A stretch of 64,000 nucleotides of DNA from NCBI RefSeq assembly GCF_004123845.1, contig NZ_NBDP01000016.1, forward strand, positions 1-64,000, read 5' to 3'. The notes below the pieces were generated by a model that worked only from the letters and a program-made list of their open reading frames with translations, did not search any database and was not told where the DNA came from. The DNA is from Allobosea sp. Tri-44 (GTDB lineage Bacteria > Pseudomonadota > Alphaproteobacteria > Rhizobiales > Beijerinckiaceae). Of this stretch, positions 35,918 through 46,046 are shown in pieces (position 1 is the stretch's first letter; each line of letters starts with the position of its first letter). The translations under genes and the position numbers were made by a program.

Positions 35918-38900
35918 CTTCTCTCGCGCTGTGAGACGGCACTCGGCTCACCTGGCTGCGCGCCATCGCGCGGGCGCCGCCACGGCCGCTTCCAGAACGT
36001 CGCGGCAGGGGCGCTGACTTCAGAGATGGCCTCGTCGGGAAGCGCCGCCGCGACGGCAGCGATCGTCCGGTTCCGGAAGAAATCCCGGGCCGCGACCTTG
36101 AAGCCTTCGCGACGGGCGCGGCTGGTGATCTGGAAGATGCTGAGGGAATCGGCGCCGAGGTCGAACAGATCGTCGTCGACGCCGATATCCTCGCGGCGCA
36201 GCACCTCGGCCCAGATGCGGATCAGGGTCTCCTCGACGGAGGTTCGCGGCATGGCCTTGTCAGCCTTCGCCGGCGCGCTCTGGGCATCAGGCGCCGGCAG
36301 CGCGGCGCGATCGAGCTTTCCGCTCGGGTTCAGCGGCAGGGCCGGCAGGCCGACCCAGGCGGTTGGGACCATGTAGTCCGGCAATTCCTGCGCTAGCGCA
36401 GCCCGTAATTCGGCCGGCGGCGGACTGTCCGCACCGGTGACATAATAGCAGACCAGCCGTGCCTCGCCGGGCATGTCCTCGCGCAGGATCACGGCGGAGA
36501 CGATGCCGGCCTTGCGGGCGAGGACGGCCTCGATCTCGCCGGGCTCGATGCGGAAGCCGCGCAGCTTCACCTGATGGTCGAGGCGCCCGAGATGCAGGAT
36601 GCGGCCATCGGGAAGATATTTGGCACGATCGCCGGTGCGGTAGGCCTTGGCGCTCGTGGCGGGATCGACCGGATTGGCGATGAAGCTCGTCGCGGTGAGC
36701 TTCGGATTGTTGGCATAGCCGCGCGCCAGGCCTGTACCGCCGATCAGAAGTTCGCCAGGGATGCCGACGCCGACCGGCTCGTTGTTGCCGTCGACGATGT
36801 AGAACTGCGTGTTGGCGATCGGCAGGCCGATCGTGACGACCTCGTCCTCCGGCTGAATGCGGGCGACCGAGGACCAGATCGTGGTCTCGGTCGGGCCGTA
36901 CATGTTCCAGAGTTCGCCGCCACCTTCGAGCAGCTTGCGCGCAAGGTCGAGCGGCAGCGCTTCGCCGCCGCAGAGCATGCGCAGGCCCGGCCGCGAGCGG
37001 AAGCCGGCTTCGAGCAGCAGGCGCCAGGTCATTGGCGTCGCCTGCAGCACGCTGGCGCCACTCTGCTGCAGCCGTGCCAGCAACTCGGCGCCGTCCTTGG
37101 CCTCGTCCGCGGTCGCGATCGCGATCCGGCCGCCCTGGATCAGTGGCAGCAGCAGTTCCAGCGCGGCGATATCGAAGGTCACCGTCGTGACGGCGAGCAT
37201 CGTATCCGAGCTGGCAAAGCCGGGCTCGCGCGCCATCGCGAACAGCAGATTGGCCAGCCCGCCATGGGTGACTTCGACGCCCTTCGGCGCTCCGGTCGAG
37301 CCCGAGGTGTAGATCACATAGGCGAGGTGACTGGGCGCGATCGTCGTCGTCCTGATCCCGGCGAGGTTGGCCGTGGTCTGGTCGACATCGATCAGCATGA
37401 CGCTCTCGTCCGGCTCGACGATGGCCGGGTGGAGCGGGCCGGCGGTCAGGACAGCGACGGCCTCGGAGTCCCGCAGGATCCGCTGGATGCGCGCTTTCGG
37501 CATGACGGGATCGAGCGGCACATAGGGGAAGCCGGCCTTGAGGGCTCCCAGCATGCCGGCAACGAGCGCCGGCGAACGTTCGATCAGCAGGCCGATGCGG
37601 CTTTCGGGTGCATCGACACGGGCCGTCAGCTCGGCCGCGATCCGGTCGGCCCAGGCGTTCAGAGTGGCATAGGAGAGCTGCTGGTCGCCGCATGAGACGG
37701 CGATCGCCTCGGGCTGCTGATGAACCTGCCGTTCGAAGGCCTGGATCGCGCCGTCGTCGAGTTGGAGCGCAACCTGCGTGTCGTTGATCTCGGAGACGAG
37801 GCGCTGGCGCTCGTCGCCGTCGATCAGCGGCATCGCTGCGATGATCGTGTCGGGGTTGGCGACGAAGGCGGCGAGCAGCGTCCGGTAATGGCCGAGCCAG
37901 CGGTCGATGGTGGCCGCGTCGAAGAGATCGGCGCCATAGCAGCAGTCGATCCGCAGTCCCTCGTCGGATTCGCCGATGTTGAAATAGAGATCGAAGGTCG
38001 AGAACGCTTTCGGGTTAGGCTCGACACTTGCCTTGATATCGGGGCCAAAATTGAGATTGCCGGCGAGCCGCTCAAGGTTGAACTGCACCTCGACAAGCGG
38101 CAGCCGTCCGGACACCGGCGGGACACGCAGCCGCTTCAGCAGCGCGCCGAGCGTGAAGCTCTGATGGTCGTAGGCATCGAGAACGAGGCGCCCGACCTTG
38201 TCGAGATGGCTCGAGAACGGCTCGGCCGGATCGATCCCGCCGCGGATCGGCAGGAAGTTGACGCAGTGGCCGACCGGGGAGGGACCTTCGAGCAGAGATT
38301 GGCCGGCAGCGGGAACGCCGATGACGGGATCGCGCTGGCCGGAGAGCCGTAGCAGCAGCACCTGGAAGGCGGTGAAGAGCGTTGCGAAGAGCGTCCGCCG
38401 ACGTTTGGCGCCCGCCGCCTTCACCTTGCGATAGAGCTCGGCGTCGATGAGGCTCGTGCGCGTGCCGCCACGGAAGCTGCGCTGAGCTTGCCGCGGCCGA
38501 TCGGCCGGCAGTTCGAGCGGGGCCGGAAGCTCCGCAAACATACCGGTCCAGTAGGTCGCGGCTTCTGCCGTGCGCGCGTCCTGATGGGTCAAAGTCGCGT
38601 ATTCCGCAAACGGCATTGGCGCCGTCAGAGAGTCGACGCCGGAGCGGTAAGCCGTCGCGATCTCGTCGAGCAGGACGTTTGTCGACCAGCCGTCGCAGAC
38701 GATGTGATGGGCCGACAGGATCAGCACATGCTTTTGCTCGGCGAGCCGGATGATCTCGGCTTCCGCCACCGGCCCCTGCACGAGGTCGTAGGGGCGGCTC
38801 GCATAGGCTTCGATCCGGGTCTGCAAGGTGGCTTGCGGATCGGGCTCGCTGCGCAGGTCGCTGATGGCGACCGGGAAGGCCCCCGACGGAGAAATCCGCA

Positions 38901-41900
38901 TCGTCTCGCCGTCAGGCGAGAACCGCGCGTTGAGGATCGCGTGCCTCGCCGCGACCTGCCTGACCGTCTCGGCGAGGCGGAGCGCATCAATGTCGCCTTC
39001 GAGCGTCAGGCTGACGGATTCGTTGAAGGCTGCGCTGGCCTCGGGGCCGGTCTGGTCCGACAGCCAGATTTCGCTCTGGGCTTCGGTCAGAGGAAGCTCG
39101 ATCTCCGGTGGCCCGATGGGGGTATCCGACGGACGGATTTCGGTTGTCCCTCCGGGCAACATGCCGTCCCGGCGCATGAGGTCCAGGCTGTCCTCGAAGG
39201 CGGCGATGATCGCTGCGATCTCGGCATCGCCGTGTTGGGTCGTCAGGAAGCAGGGATAGTGCTCCTGGATGAAGATGCCGCGCGCCCGCAGATGGTAATG
39301 CAGCAGGCTGCCGAGCCGGTGGTCGCGCCCAGGCTTGAAATAGGCGACGCTGCCATAGCTCTCGATCGGCACGTCCCAGCCGACCCGTGCGAAGGCGCGC
39401 CGTAGCCCTTCGACGAGGCTCTGCATGCGCTGTGTCAGCGCCTCGTTTAGCGCCGGTCCCTTTTCCTTGACGTGCCTGAGAACGGCGACCGTCGCGGCCA
39501 GTGCCAGCGGATGCCTGACGAAGGTTCCGGCGAAGAAGGTGACGCCGACCTCGGGCAGGCTGTCGTCGCCGAAGCTCCAGGCACCGCCGTCGAGCGCATC
39601 CATGAAGCGCGGAGTGCCCGCCAACAGGCCGACGGGCAAGCCGCCGCCGACGACCTTGCCGTAGGTCGCGAGGTCCGGCTTGATGCCGAGCAAAGCCTGC
39701 ACGCCGGCGGGATGGACCCGGAAGCCGGTGACGACCTCGTCGAGGACCAGCGTTGTGCCGGCTTGCTCGGTAATGGCGCGCAATTCCTTGAGGAAGGCGG
39801 CGGGGAGATAGCCCGGCCGGCGGCTCTGCACCGGCTCGACCAGCACCGCGGCGAGCTCATGCGCATGCTCGCGCAGCCAGGCGAGGCTCTCATCCGTGCC
39901 ATAATCCAGGATCGTCATGCGTCCGACCGCATCCGCCGGAATACCCGGTGCCGCGGGCACCGAGCGATGCTGCTCGCCGACCCCGCGGACCAGGACTTCG
40001 TCGAACTGGCCGTGATAAGCGCCGGAAAAGGCTACGATCCGGTCGCGGCCGGTGACGGTCCGGGCGACGCGCATCGCAGCCATCACGGCCTCGGAGCCGG
40101 TGTTGCAGAATGCGACGCGGGCATGGCCGGTCAATTCGCAGAACAGTTGCGAGGCCTCATGCGCGAGCGGCGATTGCGGCCCGATAGCGAAGCCGTCCTT
40201 CAGTTGGGCCTGGACCGCCTCGACGACGAAATCCGGTGCGTGCCCGAAGGCGGTCTGGCCGTAGCCGTTGACGAGGTCGATATAGGCGTTGCCGTCGACA
40301 TCCCAGATTCGGGCGCCCTTCGCCCGCGCGGAGACGATCGGGTAAACCATTTCCTTCCAGTCGGCGGCGAAGCCGGAGACGGTGCGCGGATCGGCCAGGA
40401 CCGGGCGGTGCTGGTCCGCGAGGCGCTTCGAGGTCGCGGTCTTGTCGACATAGAATTTCGTCAGCCGGGCGATATGCGCGCGCTGGGTTTCGGTGAGCGC
40501 CTCGTTGCCCGTGCGGATCAGCGGCTTGAACCGCGCCGTCGAGCTCGCGGCGGTGCTGCTCGCTGCAGCGTGCGGAGCAGGCGCTGGCTGGGGCTGAACC
40601 GCCGGCGCGAGAGGCAGGGCAGGCGATGGCTGCGCTGCGGTTGCGATGGCCGGCGCCACAGCCTGGCCGCTTAGGGCCTGGAGCTGACGCTCCATCAGGC
40701 GCGACATCACGTCGAGCTGCTCGCGCATCAGCGCGTCCAGACCCGAGCCGGCCGGCTGCGCGCTGGCGGCTGCGGCAGCGGTCGTGACGGGAGCCGGCAT
40801 GGCAGGCGAGGGCGCAACCGGCGCCGCCGCCTGAACGATCGCAGCCGGCTTCGGCATCTCCTGCGGGCAAAGCTCGGCGATGTGGCGCGTCACCTCGTCG
40901 ACGCTCGGGAGGTCGTCGAGCAGTTGCCGGAAGCGGATCTGGATGCCGAATGTCGTCTGGAGGCCCTGCGCGGCCTGCGTCAGCAACAGGGAGTCGAAGC
41001 CGAGTTCGAGGAAGCTGGCGCCAGTCTCATCCGCGCCGAAAGACCGCCCCGACAGGTTCTCGAAGATCGCTGCGACCCGGCTGCCTAGGTCCGAACGGTC
41101 CAGGGGGATGTCGGTGTCAGTCTGGCGGTCCATGGCCGGTTCCTGCTCGGATTGAGTGGGAAGAGGTTGAACGGCGGCGACCGCAGGCAGGCTCGATGCG
41201 GCGGAGGCCGCTACGGCGGGGGCCTCGACCCAGTGCCGGCTGCGTTCGAATGGGTAGGTCGGGAGCGATACGCGCGCCGGTTTCCCGCCGGCCTGGTAGG
41301 CCGACCAATCGGGCGTGATCCCTGTGGTCCAGAGGCGTCCAAGTGCGGCAGCGAGCATGCCCTCGGCATCGCCCTGTGCATCGGGCAGACAGGAGATGGC
41401 CGCCCGCCCGGCGCCGGCACCCTGCAAGGCGAAACTCGCCAGCGCGGCGCCGGGCCCCACCTCGAGCAATACCGGAGAAATGCCGCGTGCCAGGGTAGTG
41501 ATGCCATCGGCGAAGCGGACGGGTTCGCGTGCATGCCTCGCCCAATAGGAGGGGTCGGTCGTCTGTTCGGCGCTGGCCCAGTCACCGGTCACGCCCGAGA
41601 TGTAGGGCAGCTCGGGCGCCTTGAGGTGGATTGCCGCGACCGCCTCGGTAAAGGGCGCGATCAACGGCTCGATCATGCCGGAGTGGAAGGCATGCGAGGT
41701 CTGCAGCCGGCGATGGGTTACACCGCGCCGCGCCAGCTCGGCTTCCAGAGCTTCGATCGGCTCGAACGGGCCTGAGAGCACGCTCATCCCCGGCGCGTTG
41801 ATGGCCGCCACGCAGACGCCATCGTGCGCGAGCGCAGCGACCTCGGCATCGGGCAGGCGCACGGCCAGCATCGCGCCGCCTGGCAGTTCCTGCATCATGC

Positions 41901-43860
41901 GGCCGCGCTTGGCGACGAGCGACAGGGCGTCCTCGAGCGAGAAGACGCCGGCAAGGCAGGCGGCGGCGAATTCGCCGACGCTGTGGCCGATCATGGCGGA
42001 GGGCTGCAGGCCCCAGCTCATCAGCAGCTGCGCCAGCGCGTACTCGACTGTGAAGATTGCAGGCTGGGCGAGCAGCGTCGCCGACAGCCGCTCGGGATCG
42101 CCACCATTGCTCGGATAGAGCAGCTTGCGCAGGTCGAGCCCGAGCTCGGGCTTAAGCAATTCGCAGCACAGATCGATCGTGCGGCGGAAGACCGGCTCGC
42201 CCGCATAGAGCTCCCGCGCCATCTGCGGATATTGCGAGCCCTGTCCCGGGAACATGAAGACGAGATTGCCGGCGCCGGTCGCCGCGGCGGCGCGATCTGT
42301 GTTCTGCTTGCGCAGGGCGGCAGCGGCCTCGGTGTGGTTGCCGGCGACCACGGCGAGACGGTGAGGAAAGGGCCGTCGCCCCGTCTGCAAGGTGAAGGCG
42401 ATGTCGGCTAGGTTCTGCTCGGGGCGGGCTTCGAGATGTTCCGCAAGCCTGTCCCGCGCCGCACCAAGTGCCGCCGGGCTACGCGCTGATAGTGTCAGGA
42501 GTTGATTGCGGCGGGCCGGAGCCTGCGCTTCGTTCACAGGCGGCTGTTCCAGTACGAGGTGGACATTGGTGCCGCCGACCCCGAAGGCGCTGACACCGGC
42601 GCGGCGTGGCCCGTCCTGGCCTGGCCAGTCCTGCCGATGGTCGGCGATGAAGAACGGGCTGCTCGGCAGCTCAAGCGCCGGGTTAGGTTGGGTGACGTGC
42701 AGGCTCGCCGGCAACACCCCGCTCTTCACCGCGAGCGATGCCTTGATCAGCCCGGCGACGCCTGCCGCGGCATCGAGATGGCCGATATTGGATTTGGCCG
42801 AGCCGAGCGCGCAGAAGCCACGGTCCTCCGTCGTCAGGCGGAAGGCGGCGGTGAGGCCGGCGACCTCGATCGGATCGCCCATCGGCGTGCCGGTACCGTG
42901 GCATTCGACATAGCCGATCGAGCGCGCGTCGACATCGGCGGCAGCATGGGCCATGGCGATCGCCGCGGCTTGGCCGTCGACGCTGGGGGCGGTGAAGCCG
43001 ACCTTGCCCGCTCCATCATTGTTGACGCCGACACCGCGGATGACGGCGTAGATCTGGTCGCGATCCGCAACCGCATCCTCCAGCCGCTTCAGCACGACGA
43101 GGCCGGCGCCGCTGCCGAAGATCGTGCCATTGGCGCTGCTGTCGAAGGCGCGGCAATGACCGTCGGTCGAGACCATGCCGCCATCCTGGGCGAGATAGCC
43201 GCGCTGCTGCGGAAAGGTGATCGAGACGCCGCCTGCCAGCGCCATGTCGCAGCCATGGCCGAGCAGGTTCTGCACGGCCTGGGCGACCGCCAGCAGCGAG
43301 GTCGAGCAGGCGGACTGGACGGCGACGCAGGGGCCGGTCAGGCCGAGCTTGTAGCCGATGCGGGTCGCGGTGAAATCCGCGGCGGAGCCGACCAGCATCG
43401 GCAGGTTGCCGACCTGGAAACCCGAGGTGTAGTCGGCGATGGCCGCACGGTCGTGCAACAGGTTCTGCAGCAGATAGGTGCTGGAGGTGGCGCCGGCGAA
43501 GACGCCGATGCACTGGCCTGGCAATGCGGGGTCGTAGCCGGCGTCCTCGAGCGCTTCCCAGGCGCATTCCAGCAGCAGGCGCTGCTGCGGATCGGTGAGC
43601 GCCGCCTCGCGCGGCAGCATGCCGAAGAAGGGCGCATCGAACAGATCGACGCCGTCGAGGACGGGCCGCGCCGGAACGAAGTTCGGAAGCGCGCGCGTCG
43701 CTGCGTCGAAACTGTCCTCGAGCTCGGCGGGGGCGAACCGGGTGATCGATTCCACGCCATTGAGCAGGTTCCGCCAGAACGCTCCGATCGTCTGCGCGCC
43801 GGGAAACCGGCCGGCCATGCCGATGATGGCGATGGCGCGCTCGGGAAGCGGGTCAGTCAT
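35914..43860 (-). CDS. Hybrid PKS-NRPS: KS-AT-ACP-aminotransferase-C-A-PCP
   Basis: A 2648-residue megasynthase. Ketosynthase 8-435 (Cys185 in VQSACSTS, His321, His361); acyltransferase 533-870 (FPGQGSQ, Ser627 in GHSVGE, HAFHS at 723-727, the malonyl-type signature); ACP 925-998 (Ser957 in LGFDSL); Ala/Pro-rich linker 1003-1110; class III PLP aminotransferase 1115-1570 (Asp1374 in LDEVVTGFR, Lys1402 in YGKVVGGG); condensation 1585-2035 (HHIVCDGWS); adenylation 2045-2520 with pocket residues D-I-L-Q-L-G-M-I-W-K, nine of ten matching the glycine signature; PCP 2540-2605 (Ser2572 in LGADSL). There is no KR or DH, so the beta-keto group should be converted to a beta-amine by the aminotransferase, as in mycosubtilin MycA and microcystin McyE. 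Confidence 0.94.
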   Translation of the reverse strand: MTDPLPERAIAIIGMAGRFPGAQTIGAFWRNLLNGVESITRFAPAELEDSFDAATRALPNFVPARPVLDGVDLFDAPFFGMLPREAALTDPQQRLLLECAWEALEDAGYDPALPGQCIGVFAGATSSTYLLQNLLHDRAAIADYTSGFQVGNLPMLVGSAADFTATRIGYKLGLTGPCVAVQSACSTSLLAVAQAVQNLLGHGCDMALAGGVSITFPQQRGYLAQDGGMVSTDGHCRAFDSSANGTIFGSGAGLVVLKRLEDAVADRDQIYAVIRGVGVNNDGAGKVGFTAPSVDGQAAAIAMAHAAADVDARSIGYVECHGTGTPMGDPIEVAGLTAAFRLTTEDRGFCALGSAKSNIGHLDAAAGVAGLIKASLAVKSGVLPASLHVTQPNPALELPSSPFFIADHRQDWPGQDGPRRAGVSAFGVGGTNVHLVLEQPPVNEAQAPARRNQLLTLSARSPAALGAARDRLAEHLEARPEQNLADIAFTLQTGRRPFPHRLAVVAGNHTEAAAALRKQNTDRAAAATGAGNLVFMFPGQGSQYPQMARELYAGEPVFRRTIDLCCELLKPELGLDLRKLLYPSNGGDPERLSATLLAQPAIFTVEYALAQLLMSWGLQPSAMIGHSVGEFAAACLAGVFSLEDALSLVAKRGRMMQELPGGAMLAVRLPDAEVAALAHDGVCVAAINAPGMSVLSGPFEPIEALEAELARRGVTHRRLQTSHAFHSGMIEPLIAPFTEAVAAIHLKAPELPYISGVTGDWASAEQTTDPSYWARHAREPVRFADGITTLARGISPVLLEVGPGAALASFALQGAGAGRAAISCLPDAQGDAEGMLAAALGRLWTTGITPDWSAYQAGGKPARVSLPTYPFERSRHWVEAPAVAASAASSLPAVAAVQPLPTQSEQEPAMDRQTDTDIPLDRSDLGSRVAAIFENLSGRSFGADETGASFLELGFDSLLLTQAAQGLQTTFGIQIRFRQLLDDLPSVDEVTRHIAELCPQEMPKPAAIVQAAAPVAPSPAMPAPVTTAAAAASAQPAGSGLDALMREQLDVMSRLMERQLQALSGQAVAPAIATAAQPSPALPLAPAVQPQPAPAPHAAASSTAASSTARFKPLIRTGNEALTETQRAHIARLTKFYVDKTATSKRLADQHRPVLADPRTVSGFAADWKEMVYPIVSARAKGARIWDVDGNAYIDLVNGYGQTAFGHAPDFVVEAVQAQLKDGFAIGPQSPLAHEASQLFCELTGHARVAFCNTGSEAVMAAMRVARTVTGRDRIVAFSGAYHGQFDEVLVRGVGEQHRSVPAAPGIPADAVGRMTILDYGTDESLAWLREHAHELAAVLVEPVQSRRPGYLPAAFLKELRAITEQAGTTLVLDEVVTGFRVHPAGVQALLGIKPDLATYGKVVGGGLPVGLLAGTPRFMDALDGGAWSFGDDSLPEVGVTFFAGTFVRHPLALAATVAVLRHVKEKGPALNEALTQRMQSLVEGLRRAFARVGWDVPIESYGSVAYFKPGRDHRLGSLLHYHLRARGIFIQEHYPCFLTTQHGDAEIAAIIAAFEDSLDLMRRDGMLPGGTTEIRPSDTPIGPPEIELPLTEAQSEIWLSDQTGPEASAAFNESVSLTLEGDIDALRLAETVRQVAARHAILNARFSPDGETMRISPSGAFPVAISDLRSEPDPQATLQTRIEAYASRPYDLVQGPVAEAEIIRLAEQKHVLILSAHHIVCDGWSTNVLLDEIATAYRSGVDSLTAPMPFAEYATLTHQDARTAEAATYWTGMFAELPAPLELPADRPRQAQRSFRGGTRTSLIDAELYRKVKAAGAKRRRTLFATLFTAFQVLLLRLSGQRDPVIGVPAAGQSLLEGPSPVGHCVNFLPIRGGIDPAEPFSSHLDKVGRLVLDAYDHQSFTLGALLKRLRVPPVSGRLPLVEVQFNLERLAGNLNFGPDIKASVEPNPKAFSTFDLYFNIGESDEGLRIDCCYGADLFDAATIDRWLGHYRTLLAAFVANPDTIIAAMPLIDGDERQRLVSEINDTQVALQLDDGAIQAFERQVHQQPEAIAVSCGDQQLSYATLNAWADRIAAELTARVDAPESRIGLLIERSPALVAGMLGALKAGFPYVPLDPVMPKARIQRILRDSEAVAVLTAGPLHPAIVEPDESVMLIDVDQTTANLAGIRTTTIAPSHLAYVIYTSGSTGAPKGVEVTHGGLANLLFAMAREPGFASSDTMLAVTTVTFDIAALELLLPLIQGGRIAIATADEAKDGAELLARLQQSGASVLQATPMTWRLLLEAGFRSRPGLRMLCGGEALPLDLARKLLEGGGELWNMYGPTETTIWSSVARIQPEDEVVTIGLPIANTQFYIVDGNNEPVGVGIPGELLIGGTGLARGYANNPKLTATSFIANPVDPATSAKAYRTGDRAKYLPDGRILHLGRLDHQVKLRGFRIEPGEIEAVLARKAGIVSAVILREDMPGEARLVCYYVTGADSPPPAELRAALAQELPDYMVPTAWVGLPALPLNPSGKLDRAALPAPDAQSAPAKADKAMPRTSVEETLIRIWAEVLRREDIGVDDDLFDLGADSLSIFQITSRARREGFKVAARDFFRNRTIAAVAAALPDEAISEVSAPAATFWKRPWRRPRDGAQPGEPSAVSQRERR

Positions 43861-45883
43861 GAGAGCCGCCGATCGACACGCTTTCGGGGAATGGGGTGTT
43901 CAGGCCGCGTGAGCGCAATCCGCGCTCGCGCGCCGCGGCGAGGCTGCCGAGTACACTGGGCTTCTGCGGCGCCAGATGGCCGGCCAGGGCGCGCACATTC
44001 GGAAAGCGGTACAGGTCGACCAGGGCGAACCAGGGCAGGTCCCGGACCAGGCGCCGATGGAGCTCGGCGATCAGCAGCGAGTTGCCGCCGATATCGAAGA
44101 AGTTGTCGTCGATGCCGACAAGGTCGACCTGGCAGACTGCTGCAACGGCCTCCGCGAACCGCTGTTCCATCGGGTTGCGGGGCGCAGCGTAGGGGGCGGC
44201 GCTCTCCGGTCGCGCGCGCCCCGGCGCCGGTAGCGCGGCGCGATCGAGCTTGCCGTTCACGGTCAGGGGTATGTCGGGCACGAAGACGAAGGCCGCCGGC
44301 ACCATGTGATCAGGCAGGATCTCGCCGAGATGGGCCTTCAGCGCAGCCGGCGCGGGACGCTCTGTATTGCCCGCAACGAGGTAGCCGACGAGACGCTCGT
44401 GCGCGTCATCGGACCGGAGCAGCACCGCGGCCTGCCTGATCGCGGGATGGGACATCAGCGCTGTCTCGATCTCTCCGAGCTCGACGCGAAAGCCCCGGAT
44501 CTTCACCTGCTGGTCGGCCCGTCCGAGATACTCGTAGTCGTCCTCGTCGACCTGACGAGCGAGGTCGCCGGAGCGGTAAAGCCTGGCGCCTGGCTTCTGC
44601 GGGTGCGGCACGAAGCGCGTGGCGGTCAGCTCTGGTCTGTTCAGATAACCGCGGGCGAGCCCGGCTCCCGCAACGAAGATTTCGCCGATCTCGCCGCGCG
44701 GCACCGGCAGCATGGTCTCGCCATCGAGCAGGAGGATATCGAGGTCCGGGATCGGCCGGCCGATCAGGCTCGACCGCTGTTCGGTATCGGCGGAAGACAG
44801 GGGACGATAGCTGACATGCACCGTCGTTTCCGTGATTCCGTACATGTTGACGAGATGCGCATGCTCGCCGCGGCGCTGATACCAGCCGGCGAGGCGCCGC
44901 GGGTCCAGTGCCTCGCCGCCGAAGATGACGAGCCGCAGGGAAAGCCGGTCGCGCCCGCCGCGATCGTGATCGGAGCGATCGAGCGCGGCGAAGGCAGACG
45001 GCGTCTGGTTGAGCACCGTGACGCCCTCCTCGGCGAGCAGGCGCAGGAAGCCAACGGGGTCTCGCGTCGTGCTCTCCGGCACGATCACGAGACGCCCGCC
45101 GTGCAGCAGCGCCCCCCAGATCTCCCAGACCGAGAAATCAAACGATACGGAATGGAACAAGGTCCAGACATCGGCGGGTCGAAAGCCGAACCAGGCCTGC
45201 GTCGCGCTGAACAGCCGCGTAATGGCGGCGTGTTCGATGGCAACGCCCTTCGGCTTGCCGGTCGAGCCCGAGGTATAGATCACATAGGCGAGGTCATCGG
45301 CCGCCGCCGTACATCTCGGCGCCGGCTCATGCGTCGCGTGAGCCTCTTCGGAATGCTGCGGATCGAGCCGCTGCCGGCCGGCTGGCAGCCAGTCGAGATG
45401 TTCGGATGCGATGATGATCGAGGCGTCGGTATCCTCGACCATGAAAGCGAGGCGCTCGCCCGGATAGGCCGGGTCCAGCGGCAGATAGGCGGCGCCACTC
45501 TTCAGGATAGCGAGCAGCGCCACGATCAGGTCGAGAGAACGAGGCAGGCAAAGCCCGACGATCGTGCCTGGCCTTGCGCCCATGGCGGTCAGCCGGCCGG
45601 CCAGCCGCTCGGCGCGCTCGTCGAGTTCGGCATAGGACAGGCTGGCCACACCCAAGGAGAGTGCAACGGCGCGCGGTTGAGCAGCGACTTGCGCGGCGAA
45701 GAGGTCGACCACGGTCGTCGCTGCGGGTGGAGCGACTGCGATCCCGGACTTGTCGGCTCGCGGAGCTGCCGGCTGGACGGCACGTCGGCGCGAAGGTCCG
45801 GCGGGGTCGGGAGCAACGGACGGCCGTGACCCGCGACGAGCTGAAGGCTTGCGGGTGGCTTTCCTGTCGATGGTCTGTGTCAT
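43853..45883 (-). CDS. NRPS loading module: adenylation plus carrier domain (threonine predicted)
   Basis: A 676-residue protein. After a basic, Pro-rich N-terminus (1-50), residues about 55-555 are an adenylation domain: YTSGSTGKPKG (203-213), LFHSVSFDFSVWEIWG, NMYGITETTVH, YRSGDLAR, and Lys545 in NGKLDR. Residues 568-640 are a carrier domain with Ser602 (DIGGNSLL). The pocket residues read by eye are Asp249, Phe250, Trp253, Asn292, Ile320, Gly322, Met347, Val355, His356 and Lys545, identical to the published L-threonine signature DFWNIGMVHK. With no condensation domain it should start the line. Its stop overlaps the hybrid gene start by 8 bp. No clear ribosome site precedes the ATG. Confidence 0.92.
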   Translation of the reverse strand: MTQTIDRKATRKPSARRGSRPSVAPDPAGPSRRRAVQPAAPRADKSGIAVAPPAATTVVDLFAAQVAAQPRAVALSLGVASLSYAELDERAERLAGRLTAMGARPGTIVGLCLPRSLDLIVALLAILKSGAAYLPLDPAYPGERLAFMVEDTDASIIIASEHLDWLPAGRQRLDPQHSEEAHATHEPAPRCTAAADDLAYVIYTSGSTGKPKGVAIEHAAITRLFSATQAWFGFRPADVWTLFHSVSFDFSVWEIWGALLHGGRLVIVPESTTRDPVGFLRLLAEEGVTVLNQTPSAFAALDRSDHDRGGRDRLSLRLVIFGGEALDPRRLAGWYQRRGEHAHLVNMYGITETTVHVSYRPLSSADTEQRSSLIGRPIPDLDILLLDGETMLPVPRGEIGEIFVAGAGLARGYLNRPELTATRFVPHPQKPGARLYRSGDLARQVDEDDYEYLGRADQQVKIRGFRVELGEIETALMSHPAIRQAAVLLRSDDAHERLVGYLVAGNTERPAPAALKAHLGEILPDHMVPAAFVFVPDIPLTVNGKLDRAALPAPGRARPESAAPYAAPRNPMEQRFAEAVAAVCQVDLVGIDDNFFDIGGNSLLIAELHRRLVRDLPWFALVDLYRFPNVRALAGHLAPQKPSVLGSLAAARERGLRSRGLNTPFPESVSIGGSHD

Positions 45884-46046
45884 GCTGGTAGGCTATGCGC
45901 CGAGCCTGCACGACAAAATGGTGGCAGTCGGAGTAACGCCATCTCGCCACGGAGGCGGTAAAATCCACGCAAATGGAAGACGTTGGGCAGTCCCAGCCGG
46001 GCGAGGCGCGCCAAAAAGGGGGATGTCGGTGGACCGCGAACCTGCT

